A stretch of 64,000 nt of DNA from an uncultured Flavobacteriales bacterium (GTDB lineage Bacteria; Bacteroidota; Bacteroidia; Flavobacteriales; Flavobacteriaceae), in NCBI GenBank assembly GCA_913020155.1, contig CAJWBA010000004.1:1-64000 (forward strand). Reading direction: 5' to 3'. Below, piece by piece: positions 51,278 through 61,838 of the stretch. Both the position numbers and the translations under genes were made by a program. Under the pieces are notes generated by a model, which searched no databases, was not told the origin of the DNA, and saw nothing but the letters and a program-made list of their open reading frames with translations. Numbering within the stretch: the first letter of the stretch is position 1; the number at the start of each line of letters is the position of its first letter.

Positions 51278-52264
51278 ATGAATCCATTTTTAAGATTATT
51301 TTTTTTAAAAGTTAGCTTTTGGTTAATTATTATTGCGATTTTTTCATCTTGTTCTGACGAAAATATACTTGAAGCAGAGATTAATGCGATCCCTGTAGAC
51401 ATAAAAATTGATCGATTTGATCTTAAATTTTACAATGCCGACCCTCAAGAATATTTGAATTTAAAAAAGAAATACCCTTATTTATTTCCAAAACAATTTC
51501 CAGATAGTATTTGGATAAAAAGACAGCGTGATAGCATTCAGACCCTTTTACATGCAGAGATCAAAACAGTTTATCCATCCTTAGATCCGATAAAAGTAAA
51601 ATTGACATCACTTTACAAGCACATCAAATATTATTTCCCTGAAATTCCAGACCCTCATGTGGTAACTGTAGTTAATAATGTAGATTATCAAAGTAAAACA
51701 GTTTTTACGGATACGCTATTGATTCTTTCACTAGACACCTATTTGGGTTCAAAAAACCCTCTTTATGAAGGTATTCCAAATTACATTGTACAGGATATGG
51801 AACTTCCATTTATGACTTCGCACATTGTAGATGAGTTGGGCACTACAGTAGTAAAAAACTCTTCAAATAGAACATTATTGGAACAGATGGTTTACAACGG
51901 GAAGAAATTGTATCTTAAAGATATTCTGCTCCCCAAAACTCCAAATTTCATAAAGATAAGTTATTCTGAAGCTCAACTGGAATGGGTTCAGGTCAATGAA
52001 CGATATATGTGGCAATATTTTATTGAAAATGAATTGCTTTACAATTCACAATCTTCTTTGAGTCTTCGATTTATTGACCCTGCACCTTTTTCAAAATTTT
52101 ATTTAGAAATAGATAATGAAACACCAGGTAAAGTAGGGCAATGGATTGGCTGGCAAATTGTTCGTTCTTACATGAAAAAAAACCCAAATACTTCCCTCGA
52201 CCAACTTATGCAAATTTCAGGAACGGATCTCTTTAATAAATCAAACTACAAACCATCAAAATAA
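51278..52264 (+). CDS. gldB: Gliding motility lipoprotein GldB
   Basis: Lipobox IFSSCSDEN; VDIKIDRFDLKFYNADPQEYLNLKKKYPYLFPKQFPDSIWI; adjacent to gldC. Confidence 0.9.
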   Translation: MNPFLRLFFLKVSFWLIIIAIFSSCSDENILEAEINAIPVDIKIDRFDLKFYNADPQEYLNLKKKYPYLFPKQFPDSIWIKRQRDSIQTLLHAEIKTVYPSLDPIKVKLTSLYKHIKYYFPEIPDPHVVTVVNNVDYQSKTVFTDTLLILSLDTYLGSKNPLYEGIPNYIVQDMELPFMTSHIVDELGTTVVKNSSNRTLLEQMVYNGKKLYLKDILLPKTPNFIKISYSEAQLEWVQVNERYMWQYFIENELLYNSQSSLSLRFIDPAPFSKFYLEIDNETPGKVGQWIGWQIVRSYMKKNPNTSLDQLMQISGTDLFNKSNYKPSK

Positions 52265-52269
52265 AAGAA

Positions 52270-52602
52270 ATGGGAAAGAATACTAATATTTCAATAGAAG
52301 TAGAATTAGATGAAAATAAAATTCCAGAAAAAATTGTTTGGTCAGCTCCAGATGGAGGAGTAAATGAAGAAGAAGCTCAAGCTTTATTGATGTCTTTGTG
52401 GGATGGAAAAAACCAAGAAACACTTCGAATGGATATGTGGGTAAAAGAAATGCCGATTGATCAAATGAATGTATTTTTTCATCAATCATTAGTCACAATG
52501 AGTCAGACTTTTTTGCGTGCAACTCAAGATGAAAAAATGGCTGCAACCATGAATGACTTTTGTGATTATTTCGCAGAAAAATTAAATATCGATAGAAAGT
52601 AA
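52270..52602 (+). CDS. gldC: Gliding motility protein GldC
   Basis: ISIEVELDENKIPEKIVWSAPDGGVNEEEAQALLMSLWDGKNQETLRMDMWVKEMPIDQMNVFFHQ. Confidence 0.92.
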   Translation: MGKNTNISIEVELDENKIPEKIVWSAPDGGVNEEEAQALLMSLWDGKNQETLRMDMWVKEMPIDQMNVFFHQSLVTMSQTFLRATQDEKMAATMNDFCDYFAEKLNIDRK

Positions 52603-52609
52603 ATTACCC

Positions 52610-53215
52610 CTAAATAGCAAACTCATTTTTCAGTGAGTCAATATAATTCAGAAGTTCTTCTCCTCCAGTTTTGTGTAAAGAGGATGTAATGAAATATGGA
52701 GGAGACTCTTCCCAAACATCATCCAACATTGTCTGAAGATAAGCTTCTGTTTTTCTTTTCAGCGCTAAGGGCTTTTCTTTATCGGCTTTTGTAAAAACAA
52801 TTGCAAAAGGGATGTGTTGGTTACCCAACCACTCCATAAATTCTAAATCAATAGGTTGGGGATCATGTCGAATGTCGATCAAAACAAAAGCAGAAACTAA
52901 TTGTTTTCTTTTTTCAAAGTAAGTCGTTATTAGTTTTTGAAAAGCTTTTTTTGAAGTTTTGGAAGTACGAGCATATCCATAACCTGGTAAATCCACTAAA
53001 TACCAGGATTTATTGATTTTAAAATGATTTATGAGTCGAGTTTTCCCAGGTCTACCAGAAGTTTTGGCTAAGTTTTTTCGCTCACACAGTGTGTTTATTA
53101 AAGATGATTTACCAACATTTGACCTGCCAATAAAAGCGTATTCTGGGATGCATTCGTTTGGACATTTCGAGAGATCAGTATTGCTTATTACGAACTCAGA
53201 CGAAGTGACTTTCAT
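52610..53215 (-). CDS. engB: Ribosome biogenesis GTP-binding protein YihA/YsxC (EngB)
   Basis: EYAFIGRSNVGKSSLINTLCERKNLAKTSGRPGKTRLINHF, LVDLPGYGYA. Confidence 0.96.
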   Translation of the reverse strand: MKVTSSEFVISNTDLSKCPNECIPEYAFIGRSNVGKSSLINTLCERKNLAKTSGRPGKTRLINHFKINKSWYLVDLPGYGYARTSKTSKKAFQKLITTYFEKRKQLVSAFVLIDIRHDPQPIDLEFMEWLGNQHIPFAIVFTKADKEKPLALKRKTEAYLQTMLDDVWEESPPYFITSSLHKTGGEELLNYIDSLKNEFAI

Positions 53216-53220
53216 TTGAA

Positions 53221-53985
53221 CTAAAAATTATGTTTGTTTAGCCAGTTGAATAGATTTTCATTGAATTCATCTGGGTGTTCCATCATGGGAGCATGGCCAC
53301 AATTCTTGAGCCAATAAAGGTCAGAATTTGGAAGTAGTTTGTCAAACTCTTCTGCAACATTTGGGGGAGTCACTACATCATTTTCTCCCCATATTATGCC
53401 TGTGGGGGTTTGCATTTTTGGGAGATCTTTTGCCATATTATGGCGAATCGCACTTTTGGCAATTGCCAGGGTTCGAATTAATTTGTTGCGGTCGTTTACT
53501 AAATCAAACACTTCATCAACAATTTCTTTGGTAGCTATTGCGGGGTCATAAAAAACCTCTTGTGCTTTTGTTTTGATGTATTCGTAATTCCCTCTTTTTG
53601 GGTAACTTCCACCCATGCTATTTTCATACAATCCAGAGCTTCCAGTTAAAACAAGGCCTTTGATAAGTTCAGGATGATTTCTAGCAAAAACAAGTCCAAT
53701 ATGACCTCCAAGAGAATTTCCTAAAAGTATGGCATTTTTAATTTTTTTTACAATTAAAAATCTTTTTAGGAAGTCCGAAAAGTTTTCAACGTTGGTTTTG
53801 ACTAAAGACAACTCGTAGATGGGTAGTTCAGGAATGATGACTTTGTATCCTTTATTTGGAAAAAAGTTAACAACTCCATTGAAATTACTTAACCCCCCCA
53901 TCAGGCCATGTAAAATAACTATTGGTTGTCCATCTCCGATTTCTAGATATTTGAAGTCGCTTTCTGTTTTAAATTTTTTTTCCAT
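53221..53985 (-). CDS. Alpha/beta hydrolase
   Basis: VILHGLMGGLSNFNGVV, LLGNSLGGHIGL nucleophile elbow, IWGENDVVTPP. Confidence 0.9.
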   Translation of the reverse strand: MEKKFKTESDFKYLEIGDGQPIVILHGLMGGLSNFNGVVNFFPNKGYKVIIPELPIYELSLVKTNVENFSDFLKRFLIVKKIKNAILLGNSLGGHIGLVFARNHPELIKGLVLTGSSGLYENSMGGSYPKRGNYEYIKTKAQEVFYDPAIATKEIVDEVFDLVNDRNKLIRTLAIAKSAIRHNMAKDLPKMQTPTGIIWGENDVVTPPNVAEEFDKLLPNSDLYWLKNCGHAPMMEHPDEFNENLFNWLNKHNF

Positions 53986-54108
53986 ACTAAACCTAAATCC
54001 CGATGGACTTTAGCAAACAAATATAGTCAATATTATACTATTCAGTCTTTTTTTGACCCCTTATAAGCTAAAGTCTTTATTAAGTTGACTTTGATAAACT
54101 TATTAACA

Positions 54109-54153
54109 AAGTGGTGATTTGTGGAAAAATGTGGTAAATATATTTTATATTTG
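54109..54153 (+). promoter_or_regulatory. Putative MraZ operator (three GTGG direct repeats, 10-bp period) overlapping the mraZ promoter region
   Basis: GTGGTGATTT|GTGGAAAAAT|GTGGTAAATA at 54111/54121/54131; TATATTTG (-7-like) at 54146-54153. Confidence 0.75.
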
Positions 54154-54178
54154 ATAAATTAATCCACAAACAATTAAG

Positions 54179-54646
54179 ATGCAGCACTTTATTGGTACAT
54201 ATGAATGTAAGGCGGATATTAAAGGACGTATTATGCTCCCGGTTGCATTGAAAAAACAATTTTCTGATAATTTATCTGATCAATTTGTATTGAAACGTGC
54301 TGTATTTAATGCCTGCTTAGAGTTGTATCCTTTTAAAGAATGGGATGCGTTGATGCTGAAAGTAAATCAGCTCAATCGTTTTAATAAAAAAAACAATGAT
54401 TTCATAAGAAGATTTACTGCAGGTGTTCGATTAATCGAAGTTGATTCAACAGGGAGGTTGTTGATTCCAAAGGATCTAATTGTTCATGCAGGTATTTCAA
54501 AAGAAACTGTAATTTCTTCGGCTGTAAATATTCTAGAAATCTGGGATAAGGAGCGTTACGAAGAAGCTATTAATGAAGCAACAATAGATTTCGGCGAGTT
54601 AGCTGAAGATGTAATGGGAGACAAAGATGGAAATCAATTATCATAA
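54179..54646 (+). CDS. mraZ: Transcriptional regulator MraZ
   Basis: FIGTYECKADIKGRIMLPVALKKQF, LIEVDSTGRLLIPKDLIVHAGI; first gene of dcw cluster. Confidence 0.93.
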   Translation: MQHFIGTYECKADIKGRIMLPVALKKQFSDNLSDQFVLKRAVFNACLELYPFKEWDALMLKVNQLNRFNKKNNDFIRRFTAGVRLIEVDSTGRLLIPKDLIVHAGISKETVISSAVNILEIWDKERYEEAINEATIDFGELAEDVMGDKDGNQLS

Positions 54647-55529
54647 TCCAGTTTTACTGAATCGCAGTGTAAGTGATCTTATTTCACAAAATGATGGTGT
54701 TTATGTTGATGTTACTTTTGGAGGCGGAGGTCATTCAAAAAAAATATTGAAATCACTTGATTCAAAAGGAAGTTTGTATGCTTTTGATCAAGATCAAGAT
54801 GCGCAAAAAAACATACTTTCAGATCCTAGGTTTGAGTTAATCCAAGCAAATTTCAAAGACCTCAAGCGTTATTTGAAGCTTTATGGCGTAGGAGCGGTTG
54901 ATGGTATTCTAGCTGATTTTGGGGTTTCATCCCATCAATTTGATGATGAAAAAAGAGGCTTTTCAATTCGGCTTGAAGGTCGATTGGATATGCGTATGGA
55001 TCAAACTTCACTGCTTTCAGCTTATGAAGTTGTAAATGCGTATTCGGAACAACAATTGATTTCTATTCTAAAGCTTTATGGTGAGGTAAAGGGTGCTCAC
55101 AAAATTGTTGCTTCAATTTTGGATCAAAGAGAGGAGCGTGACGTTGAAACCACAACCGACCTTATTGAAATAATTAAGCCTTTAATTCCTGAGCGTTTTC
55201 TCAATAAAACTCTAGCTCAAGTTTTTCAGGCTATTCGTATTGAAGTAAATCAAGAGCTCGAAGCAATCAAGTTATTTCTTCAGCAAGCTGTTGAAATACT
55301 AAAGCCTGGTGGCAGATTAGTTTGTATTTCTTATCATTCGTTAGAAGACCGTTTGGTTAAGCGTTTTATTAGAGAGGGTGTTTTTGAGGGGTTTGCTGAA
55401 CAAGACTTTTTTGGAAATCGATTTATTCCTATGAAAAAAATTGGAAGGTTGGTTACCCCTAATGAAGAGGAAATAAAAACAAATAGTAGAGCAAGAAGTG
55501 CAAAGCTAAGAACAGCAGAAAAAAGATGA
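54627..55529 (+). CDS. rsmH: 16S rRNA (cytosine(1402)-N4)-methyltransferase RsmH
   Basis: YHNPVLLNRSV, VDVTFGGGGHSKKIL, LADFGVSSHQFDDEKRGFS. Confidence 0.97.
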   Translation: MEINYHNPVLLNRSVSDLISQNDGVYVDVTFGGGGHSKKILKSLDSKGSLYAFDQDQDAQKNILSDPRFELIQANFKDLKRYLKLYGVGAVDGILADFGVSSHQFDDEKRGFSIRLEGRLDMRMDQTSLLSAYEVVNAYSEQQLISILKLYGEVKGAHKIVASILDQREERDVETTTDLIEIIKPLIPERFLNKTLAQVFQAIRIEVNQELEAIKLFLQQAVEILKPGGRLVCISYHSLEDRLVKRFIREGVFEGFAEQDFFGNRFIPMKKIGRLVTPNEEEIKTNSRARSAKLRTAEKR

Positions 55530-55840
55530 AACAACTATTGTCGCTTTTGAATATCGACTTTTTGATTAAGGATGATGCCTTGAAAAACTGGCGTATGATT
55601 TTTTTTCTCTCTTTTTTGGCTCTTATTATCATTTCAAGTGGGCATTTGGCAGACAAAAAAATATTTGAAATAGCTCAGCTAAACAATGAATTGAAAGAAA
55701 TGAAAAGTGAATTTGTTGAGAAGCGAGCTTATTTAATGGAATTAAAAATGGAGTCTCGTGTAATAGAGTCACTACGAGAAATAGGGATCAAGCCCGCTAA
55801 AACACCTCCAGTAAAACTAACAGTAGAATTAAATAAATAA
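55526..55840 (+). CDS. FtsL-like cell division protein
   Basis: Small single-TM protein with coiled-coil tail between rsmH and ftsI. Confidence 0.8.
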   Translation: MKQLLSLLNIDFLIKDDALKNWRMIFFLSFLALIIISSGHLADKKIFEIAQLNNELKEMKSEFVEKRAYLMELKMESRVIESLREIGIKPAKTPPVKLTVELNK

Positions 55841-57831
55841 TGAGTTCGGAGATAAAAAAAATAAACAATCGTTTTTACCTGGTGGTACTTGGCTTGTTTG
55901 TCTTTGCTCTTGCTTTGGTTTACAAATTATTTGTCATTCAATTTACTGAGGGAGAATATTATCGAGATTTAGCACAAAAACGTACGGTTAAAAATTTTGT
56001 ACTTCAACCCAGCAGAGGAAATATTTATGCTGATGATCAAAGTTTGTTGGCAACAACAGTCCCAAAATATGAAATTCGTTGGGATGCCAAAGTTCCTTCA
56101 GATAAACTTTTTGAAAAACACCTTGATAGCCTGGCTATTGCTCTGGCTAATTTGTTCGACAAATCAAGCTCTTTTTATCTTCAAAAATTAAAAAAGGCTA
56201 GGCTTCAGAAAAATCGATATTTATTAATAGGTAAAAACTTAAACTATTCAACGCATAAAAAAATTAAAAGCTTCCCCTTGTTTAACAAATCTTCTCTGCA
56301 AGGAGGGTTAATTATAGAATCACGATTGGCAAGAGAAAATCCAATTGGAAAAATTGCAGAGCGTACTATTGGATACGAACAGAAGGACCCCAGTGGTAAT
56401 TATCTGAGAGTAGGATTGGAGGGTGCTTTTGGGCAATATTTGAAAGGTGAGAATGGAAGGCGTTTAAAACAAAAAATCGCTAATGGACAATGGAAACCAA
56501 TAAACGATAATAATGAAAAAGAACCCACCGAGGGATTTGATGTTCACACAACGCTAAACATCAATATGCAGGATATTGCACATCATGCTCTCTTGGGTCG
56601 ACTCGAAAAATATGAAGCAGATCATGGAAGTGTTGTTGTCATGGAAACCAAAACTGGGAATATCAAGGCCATATCCAATTTAGGTAGAACATCTAAGGGG
56701 AAATATTATGAAAAGTTAAACTATGCCGTCGGTGAGGCTCACGAGCCCGGTTCCACCTTTAAGCTTATGGCTATGATTGCCGCACTAGAAGACGGGGTAA
56801 TCGATCAAAATGACCTGGTTGATACCACAGGAGGTGAGCTTACTTTTTACAAAAAATATAAAGTTAGAGATTCAAAAAAAGGAGGTTATGGTATGTTAAC
56901 CGCATCAAAAGCCTTTGAGGTTTCATCGAATACAGGAATCGTAAAAATCATTCATGAGAATTACAAAAAAAATCCCTCTAAATTTGTGGATCGCCTTTAT
57001 AATATGGGTTTAAATAAACCCTTAGGTTTACCTTTTAAGGGTGAAGCTTTACCCAAAATTCCATACCCTACAGACTCTGACTGGGACGGGTTGGATTTGC
57101 CATGGATGGCATTTGGCTATGGTGTTTTGATGACCCCGCTTCAAACCTTAACTTTTTACAATGCAATAGCAAACGATGGTGAAATGGTCAAGCCAAAGTT
57201 CATTGATCGAATCGGTAATTTTGGTGAATTCCCTGTAAAGGTTTTTGAAAAAGAAGTTATAAATTCTTCAATATGTTCTCAAGAAACTCTTGAGAAAGTC
57301 AAAAAAATGATGTTCAATGTGGTGGACAAAAAGTGGGGGACAGCTCATAAAATAAAAGACAAGAAATTTTCTATTGCAGGTAAAACAGGCACTTGTCAAG
57401 TAGATTACACCAAAGAAGAAACGCAGTATGTTGCAAGTTTTGTTGGGTATTTCCCAGCAGATGTACCGAAGTACTCGTGTATTGTTGTTATTCACCGTCC
57501 AAATAAAGCTCTTGGCTATTATGGTGCAGAAGTTGCTGCGCCTGTTTTCAAAGAAATAGCACTTAAAATATTCAATGCAACTCCAATTGAAGTTGTTGTT
57601 CCTGATTTAAATTTAGCTAATCAGGAAATCACCCAAGGTAAAATAGAACAAATATTGGTAGATCAAAACATTCCTAATGTAAAAGGTATGCCAGGTATGG
57701 ATGCTCTGATGATTTTGGAGCGTTTGGGTCTCAAGGTAAAATTAAGAGGCAAAGGGAAAGTATTTAAACAATCACTAAAGCATGGATCTAAGTTGAAAAG
57801 TAATCAACAAATCTTATTGGAACTTTCATGA
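55840..57831 (+). CDS. ftsI: Penicillin-binding protein (FtsI/PBP3-type transpeptidase with PASTA domain)
   Basis: EPGSTFKLMAMIAAL (SxxK), SSN, AGKTGTCQ (KTG). Confidence 0.95.
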   Translation: MSSEIKKINNRFYLVVLGLFVFALALVYKLFVIQFTEGEYYRDLAQKRTVKNFVLQPSRGNIYADDQSLLATTVPKYEIRWDAKVPSDKLFEKHLDSLAIALANLFDKSSSFYLQKLKKARLQKNRYLLIGKNLNYSTHKKIKSFPLFNKSSLQGGLIIESRLARENPIGKIAERTIGYEQKDPSGNYLRVGLEGAFGQYLKGENGRRLKQKIANGQWKPINDNNEKEPTEGFDVHTTLNINMQDIAHHALLGRLEKYEADHGSVVVMETKTGNIKAISNLGRTSKGKYYEKLNYAVGEAHEPGSTFKLMAMIAALEDGVIDQNDLVDTTGGELTFYKKYKVRDSKKGGYGMLTASKAFEVSSNTGIVKIIHENYKKNPSKFVDRLYNMGLNKPLGLPFKGEALPKIPYPTDSDWDGLDLPWMAFGYGVLMTPLQTLTFYNAIANDGEMVKPKFIDRIGNFGEFPVKVFEKEVINSSICSQETLEKVKKMMFNVVDKKWGTAHKIKDKKFSIAGKTGTCQVDYTKEETQYVASFVGYFPADVPKYSCIVVIHRPNKALGYYGAEVAAPVFKEIALKIFNATPIEVVVPDLNLANQEITQGKIEQILVDQNIPNVKGMPGMDALMILERLGLKVKLRGKGKVFKQSLKHGSKLKSNQQILLELS

Positions 57832-59288
57832 AAGAGTTAAAGAATATATTATTTGGTGTTGCTATCGAGCAAACCTATGGTTCTTTGGAGAAACAGATTA
57901 GCACTGTTGTTTATGATTCTCGGAAAGTCGAAAAAGACAGTGTTTTTGTAGCTGTAAAAGGCGACATAGTAGATGGTCATAAATACATTGATAAGGCAAT
58001 TGAAAAGGGAGCAGAAGTGATAATTATTGAAGATAAAATTGATCATGATCTTTCAAAAACTACATTAATAAAGGTTCAGGATACTCGAATAGCATTGGCT
58101 GTTTTAGCGGATAATTATTACGAAAATCCTTCTCGTAATCTTGAACTGATTGGAATTACGGGGACCAATGGTAAAACCACCATCGCCAGTTTATGTTTTG
58201 AGCTATTTACTCACATGGGATATGCGCCTGGATTACTTTCAACAGTTGCCATTAAATATGAAGGTCATATAATTCAGGCAACACACACGACTCCCGATCC
58301 TTTGGAAATTAACAAGCACTTAGGTGAAATGGTTGCCCTTGGGATAAGTCATTGTTTTATGGAAGTTTCCTCTCATGGTATCCATCAAAAGCGAATTCAT
58401 GGATTGAATTTTAGAGGAGGAGTATTTACCAACCTTTCACGAGATCATTTAGACTATCACGAAACTTTTGCAGATTATCGGGATACTAAAAAATCATTTT
58501 TTGAGATGCTCCCAAAATCAGCATTCGCATTGGTCAATGGAGATGATAAAAACGCAATATTTATGCTCCAAAATACCCGAGCAAAGAAAAAATCATTTGC
58601 ACTTGAAAACTATGCCGATTATCGCGCTCAAATTTTAGAACATCAATTTACAGGGATGCAAATAAAGTTTGATAATCAAGAGTTATGGACACCCATGATT
58701 GGGAATTTTAATGCATCTAATCTTTTGGCTATTTATGCAATTGCTTTACTTCTAGATCAAAAGCCTCTTGAGGTATTGGCCGAGATCAGTAAACTTAAGA
58801 ATGTGAGGGGTCGTTTCGAAACCTTACGGGGTCCCAAAGGTATTTTGGCAATAGTTGATTATGCTCATACTCCCGATGCCCTAAAAAATATTTTGAAAAC
58901 CATTAATTCTGTTCGAACTAAAAACGAAAATCTAATAACTGTTGTAGGATGCGGTGGAGAACGAGACCATGGAAAAAGACCTAAGATGGCCACAATTGCA
59001 GCAAGTTTGAGCGATCGAGTTGTTTTTACTTCGGATAATCCAAGATCAGAAGATCCCGATGCGATCATTGCAGATATGGAAGCAGGTGTTGCTCCTGAGG
59101 ATTACAAAAAAACACTCAAAATTAGTGATCGAAAAGAAGCAATTAAAGCTGCTTGTATGCTCTTGACCAATAAAGATATTTTACTCATCGCAGGAAAAGG
59201 TCATGAAACTTATCAGGAAATAAAAGGAGTGAAAACAGAATTTGACGATTACCAAGTGACAAAAAAAATACTATTGAAATTATCTTAA
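57828..59288 (+). CDS. murE: UDP-N-acetylmuramoyl-tripeptide synthetase MurE
   Basis: [62 protein letters not shown]. Confidence 0.95.
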   Translation: MKELKNILFGVAIEQTYGSLEKQISTVVYDSRKVEKDSVFVAVKGDIVDGHKYIDKAIEKGAEVIIIEDKIDHDLSKTTLIKVQDTRIALAVLADNYYENPSRNLELIGITGTNGKTTIASLCFELFTHMGYAPGLLSTVAIKYEGHIIQATHTTPDPLEINKHLGEMVALGISHCFMEVSSHGIHQKRIHGLNFRGGVFTNLSRDHLDYHETFADYRDTKKSFFEMLPKSAFALVNGDDKNAIFMLQNTRAKKKSFALENYADYRAQILEHQFTGMQIKFDNQELWTPMIGNFNASNLLAIYAIALLLDQKPLEVLAEISKLKNVRGRFETLRGPKGILAIVDYAHTPDALKNILKTINSVRTKNENLITVVGCGGERDHGKRPKMATIAASLSDRVVFTSDNPRSEDPDAIIADMEAGVAPEDYKKTLKISDRKEAIKAACMLLTNKDILLIAGKGHETYQEIKGVKTEFDDYQVTKKILLKLS

Positions 59289-59289
59289 T

Positions 59290-60501
59290 ATGTTGTACTA
59301 TTTATTTGAGTATTTAGAAAACCAGTATCAGTTACCAGGGGCAAGCTTATTTCAGTTTTTGTCATTCCGGGCAGCTATATCTGTTCTTTTTGCATTGATA
59401 TTTTCCACCATTTTTGGAAAAAAAATTATTGAATACCTAAAGGTTAAACAAATTGGGGAATCAGTCCGCGAACTTGGTTTGAAGGGACAAGCTCAAAAAT
59501 CAGGGACTCCAACAATGGGAGGACTCATAATCATCATGAGTACTTTGATCCCCGTACTATTGATCGCTCAGCTACATAACATTTACATCTTACTTTTAAT
59601 TTTCACCACGGTTTGGATGGGTGCTATAGGTTTTTTAGACGATTACATTAAAGTTTTCCGAAAAGACAAAGAAGGCCTTAAGGGAGTTTTTAAGATTATT
59701 GGACAGATAATTTTGGGAATCGTAGTGGGATCAACTTTGTACTTTCATTCTGAAGTAGTTGTTAGACTAGAACAATCAAGCCCTCAATTTGAACACGGGA
59801 TTGAAGGTTTTTCAAAAGATGATAAATCTACCATTACAACAATTCCATTTTTAAAGAACAATGAATTTGATTATGCTCTATTGATTGATTGGATTCCAAA
59901 TGCAACACCATATGCTTGGATTGTATTTATTCCTTTTGTTGTTTTCTTGGTTTCTGCTTTTTCAAATGGAGCAAACTTAACAGATGGAATCGATGGACTG
60001 GCAGCAGGTAGTTCGGCAATCATGGTTTTTACATTGGGAATTTTTGCTTGGGTCTCGGGGAATGTCATTTTTTCGGATTACCTCAACGTAATGTACATTC
60101 CAAATGCTGGTGAGATAACGATTTTTGTAGCATCCTTTTTAGGGGCGCTAATTGGGTTCTTGTGGTACAATACTTTTCCCGCTCAAGTCTTTATGGGAGA
60201 TACTGGAAGTTTAACCATTGGTGCCATAATAGCAGTGATTGCTTTAATGATCCGCAAAGAGTTGTTGTTACCTCTTTTGTGTGGGATTTTTGTAATTCAG
60301 AATTTATCAGTTGTACTTCAGGTAGGATATTTTAAATATACCAGGAAAAAAACTGGAGAAGGGAAACGTGTTTTTTTGATGGCTCCTTTGCACCATCACT
60401 ATCAAAAGTTGGGATATCATGAGAGCAAAATAGTAGCTCGCTTTTGGATTATTGGAATTCTCCTAAGTATATTAACAATAGTAACGCTCAAAATTCGATG
60501 A
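59290..60501 (+). CDS. mraY: Phospho-N-acetylmuramoyl-pentapeptide-transferase
   Basis: [64 protein letters not shown]. Confidence 0.97.
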   Translation: MLYYLFEYLENQYQLPGASLFQFLSFRAAISVLFALIFSTIFGKKIIEYLKVKQIGESVRELGLKGQAQKSGTPTMGGLIIIMSTLIPVLLIAQLHNIYILLLIFTTVWMGAIGFLDDYIKVFRKDKEGLKGVFKIIGQIILGIVVGSTLYFHSEVVVRLEQSSPQFEHGIEGFSKDDKSTITTIPFLKNNEFDYALLIDWIPNATPYAWIVFIPFVVFLVSAFSNGANLTDGIDGLAAGSSAIMVFTLGIFAWVSGNVIFSDYLNVMYIPNAGEITIFVASFLGALIGFLWYNTFPAQVFMGDTGSLTIGAIIAVIALMIRKELLLPLLCGIFVIQNLSVVLQVGYFKYTRKKTGEGKRVFLMAPLHHHYQKLGYHESKIVARFWIIGILLSILTIVTLKIR

Positions 60502-61838
60502 TGGCAGAAAAACTGATCATATTGGGAGGTGGAGAAAGCGGAATCGGAGCTGCAATTTTGGCGGTAAAAGAAGGCTTTGATGTTTTTCTTTCTGATGCAG
60601 GAAGTATTTCCAATCAGATCAAAACTGAATTGATAAAATTGGGTATTCATTTTGAAGAGCGAGGTCATGATATGGAGAGAATACTTCAGGCGTCGTTGGT
60701 TATGAAAAGCCCAGGTATTCCCGATCATACTGATTTGATGCAGCAAGTTCGTTCTTCTGGAATTAAAGTAGTTTCTGAAATTGAATTTGCCAGTCAGTTT
60801 ACATCTGCGACTCTAATTGGAATAACGGGGAGTAACGGAAAAACCACTACAACTTTATTGACCCATCATTTGTTAAAGGAGTCTGGAATTAATGCTGGTA
60901 TTGCTGGAAATATTGGATATAGTTTTGCTCGTCAGGTAGCAGAATCTGATCGAGACGTTTATGTTTTAGAAATCAGCAGTTTTCAATTGGATGACATTCA
61001 CAAATTCAAACCAGAAGTTGCTGTGATTACCAATATTACCCCCGATCATTTGGATCGATATGAAAATGATATTTCCAAATATGTAGCCTCAAAATTACGC
61101 ATCATAGAAAATCAAACATTCAATCAGTTTTTAGTTTTTAATTCTGAGGATCCTGTTTTGGTTGAAGCATTGAATGGCGTTAATACATCGGTGTCTAAAA
61201 TTCCTTTTGGTTTTCAGCAACCTACTAATGAAGGGACTTATACCTCTGGTGATCACATAATAATACAACGAGATAAATCAAACACGATGATACAAACAAA
61301 TCAATTTCAGCTTAAAGGGAGGCATAATTTACTCAATGCTATGGCAGCCGTTTCTGTGGCTCAACTTTTTGAAGTTAGTAAAGATTCCATACGAGAAAGT
61401 TTAACGAGCTTTAGGGGACTACCTCATCGGCTGGAACATTTTCTTAAAATTCAAAACGTGAACTACATCAATGATTCTAAGGCTACCAATGTAAATGCTA
61501 CTCACTATGCTTTGGACAGTGTGCGATCTCAAGTCGTATGGATTGCAGGAGGTGTAGATAAAGGAAATGACTACAGTGCACTTTTGCCTTTGGTTCGCGA
61601 AAAAGTGAAAGCGATTGTTTGCTTGGGCGTCGATAACGCTAAGCTTTTAGAGGTTTTCAGTCCTGTTGTTGAAATTATTATCGAAACACAATCTGTTGAT
61701 GAGGCTGTGAAAATTGCTCACAAAATTGCACATAAAAAGGAGACTGTTTTGCTTTCTCCAGCTTGCGCGAGTTTTGATTTATTTAAAAACTATGAAGATC
61801 GAGGGAATCAATTTAAAAAAGCAGTTAGAAATTTGTAA
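60498..61838 (+). CDS. murD: UDP-N-acetylmuramoylalanine--D-glutamate ligase
   Basis: [53 protein letters not shown] at 60498 preferred over 60444. Confidence 0.95.
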   Translation: MMAEKLIILGGGESGIGAAILAVKEGFDVFLSDAGSISNQIKTELIKLGIHFEERGHDMERILQASLVMKSPGIPDHTDLMQQVRSSGIKVVSEIEFASQFTSATLIGITGSNGKTTTTLLTHHLLKESGINAGIAGNIGYSFARQVAESDRDVYVLEISSFQLDDIHKFKPEVAVITNITPDHLDRYENDISKYVASKLRIIENQTFNQFLVFNSEDPVLVEALNGVNTSVSKIPFGFQQPTNEGTYTSGDHIIIQRDKSNTMIQTNQFQLKGRHNLLNAMAAVSVAQLFEVSKDSIRESLTSFRGLPHRLEHFLKIQNVNYINDSKATNVNATHYALDSVRSQVVWIAGGVDKGNDYSALLPLVREKVKAIVCLGVDNAKLLEVFSPVVEIIIETQSVDEAVKIAHKIAHKKETVLLSPACASFDLFKNYEDRGNQFKKAVRNL

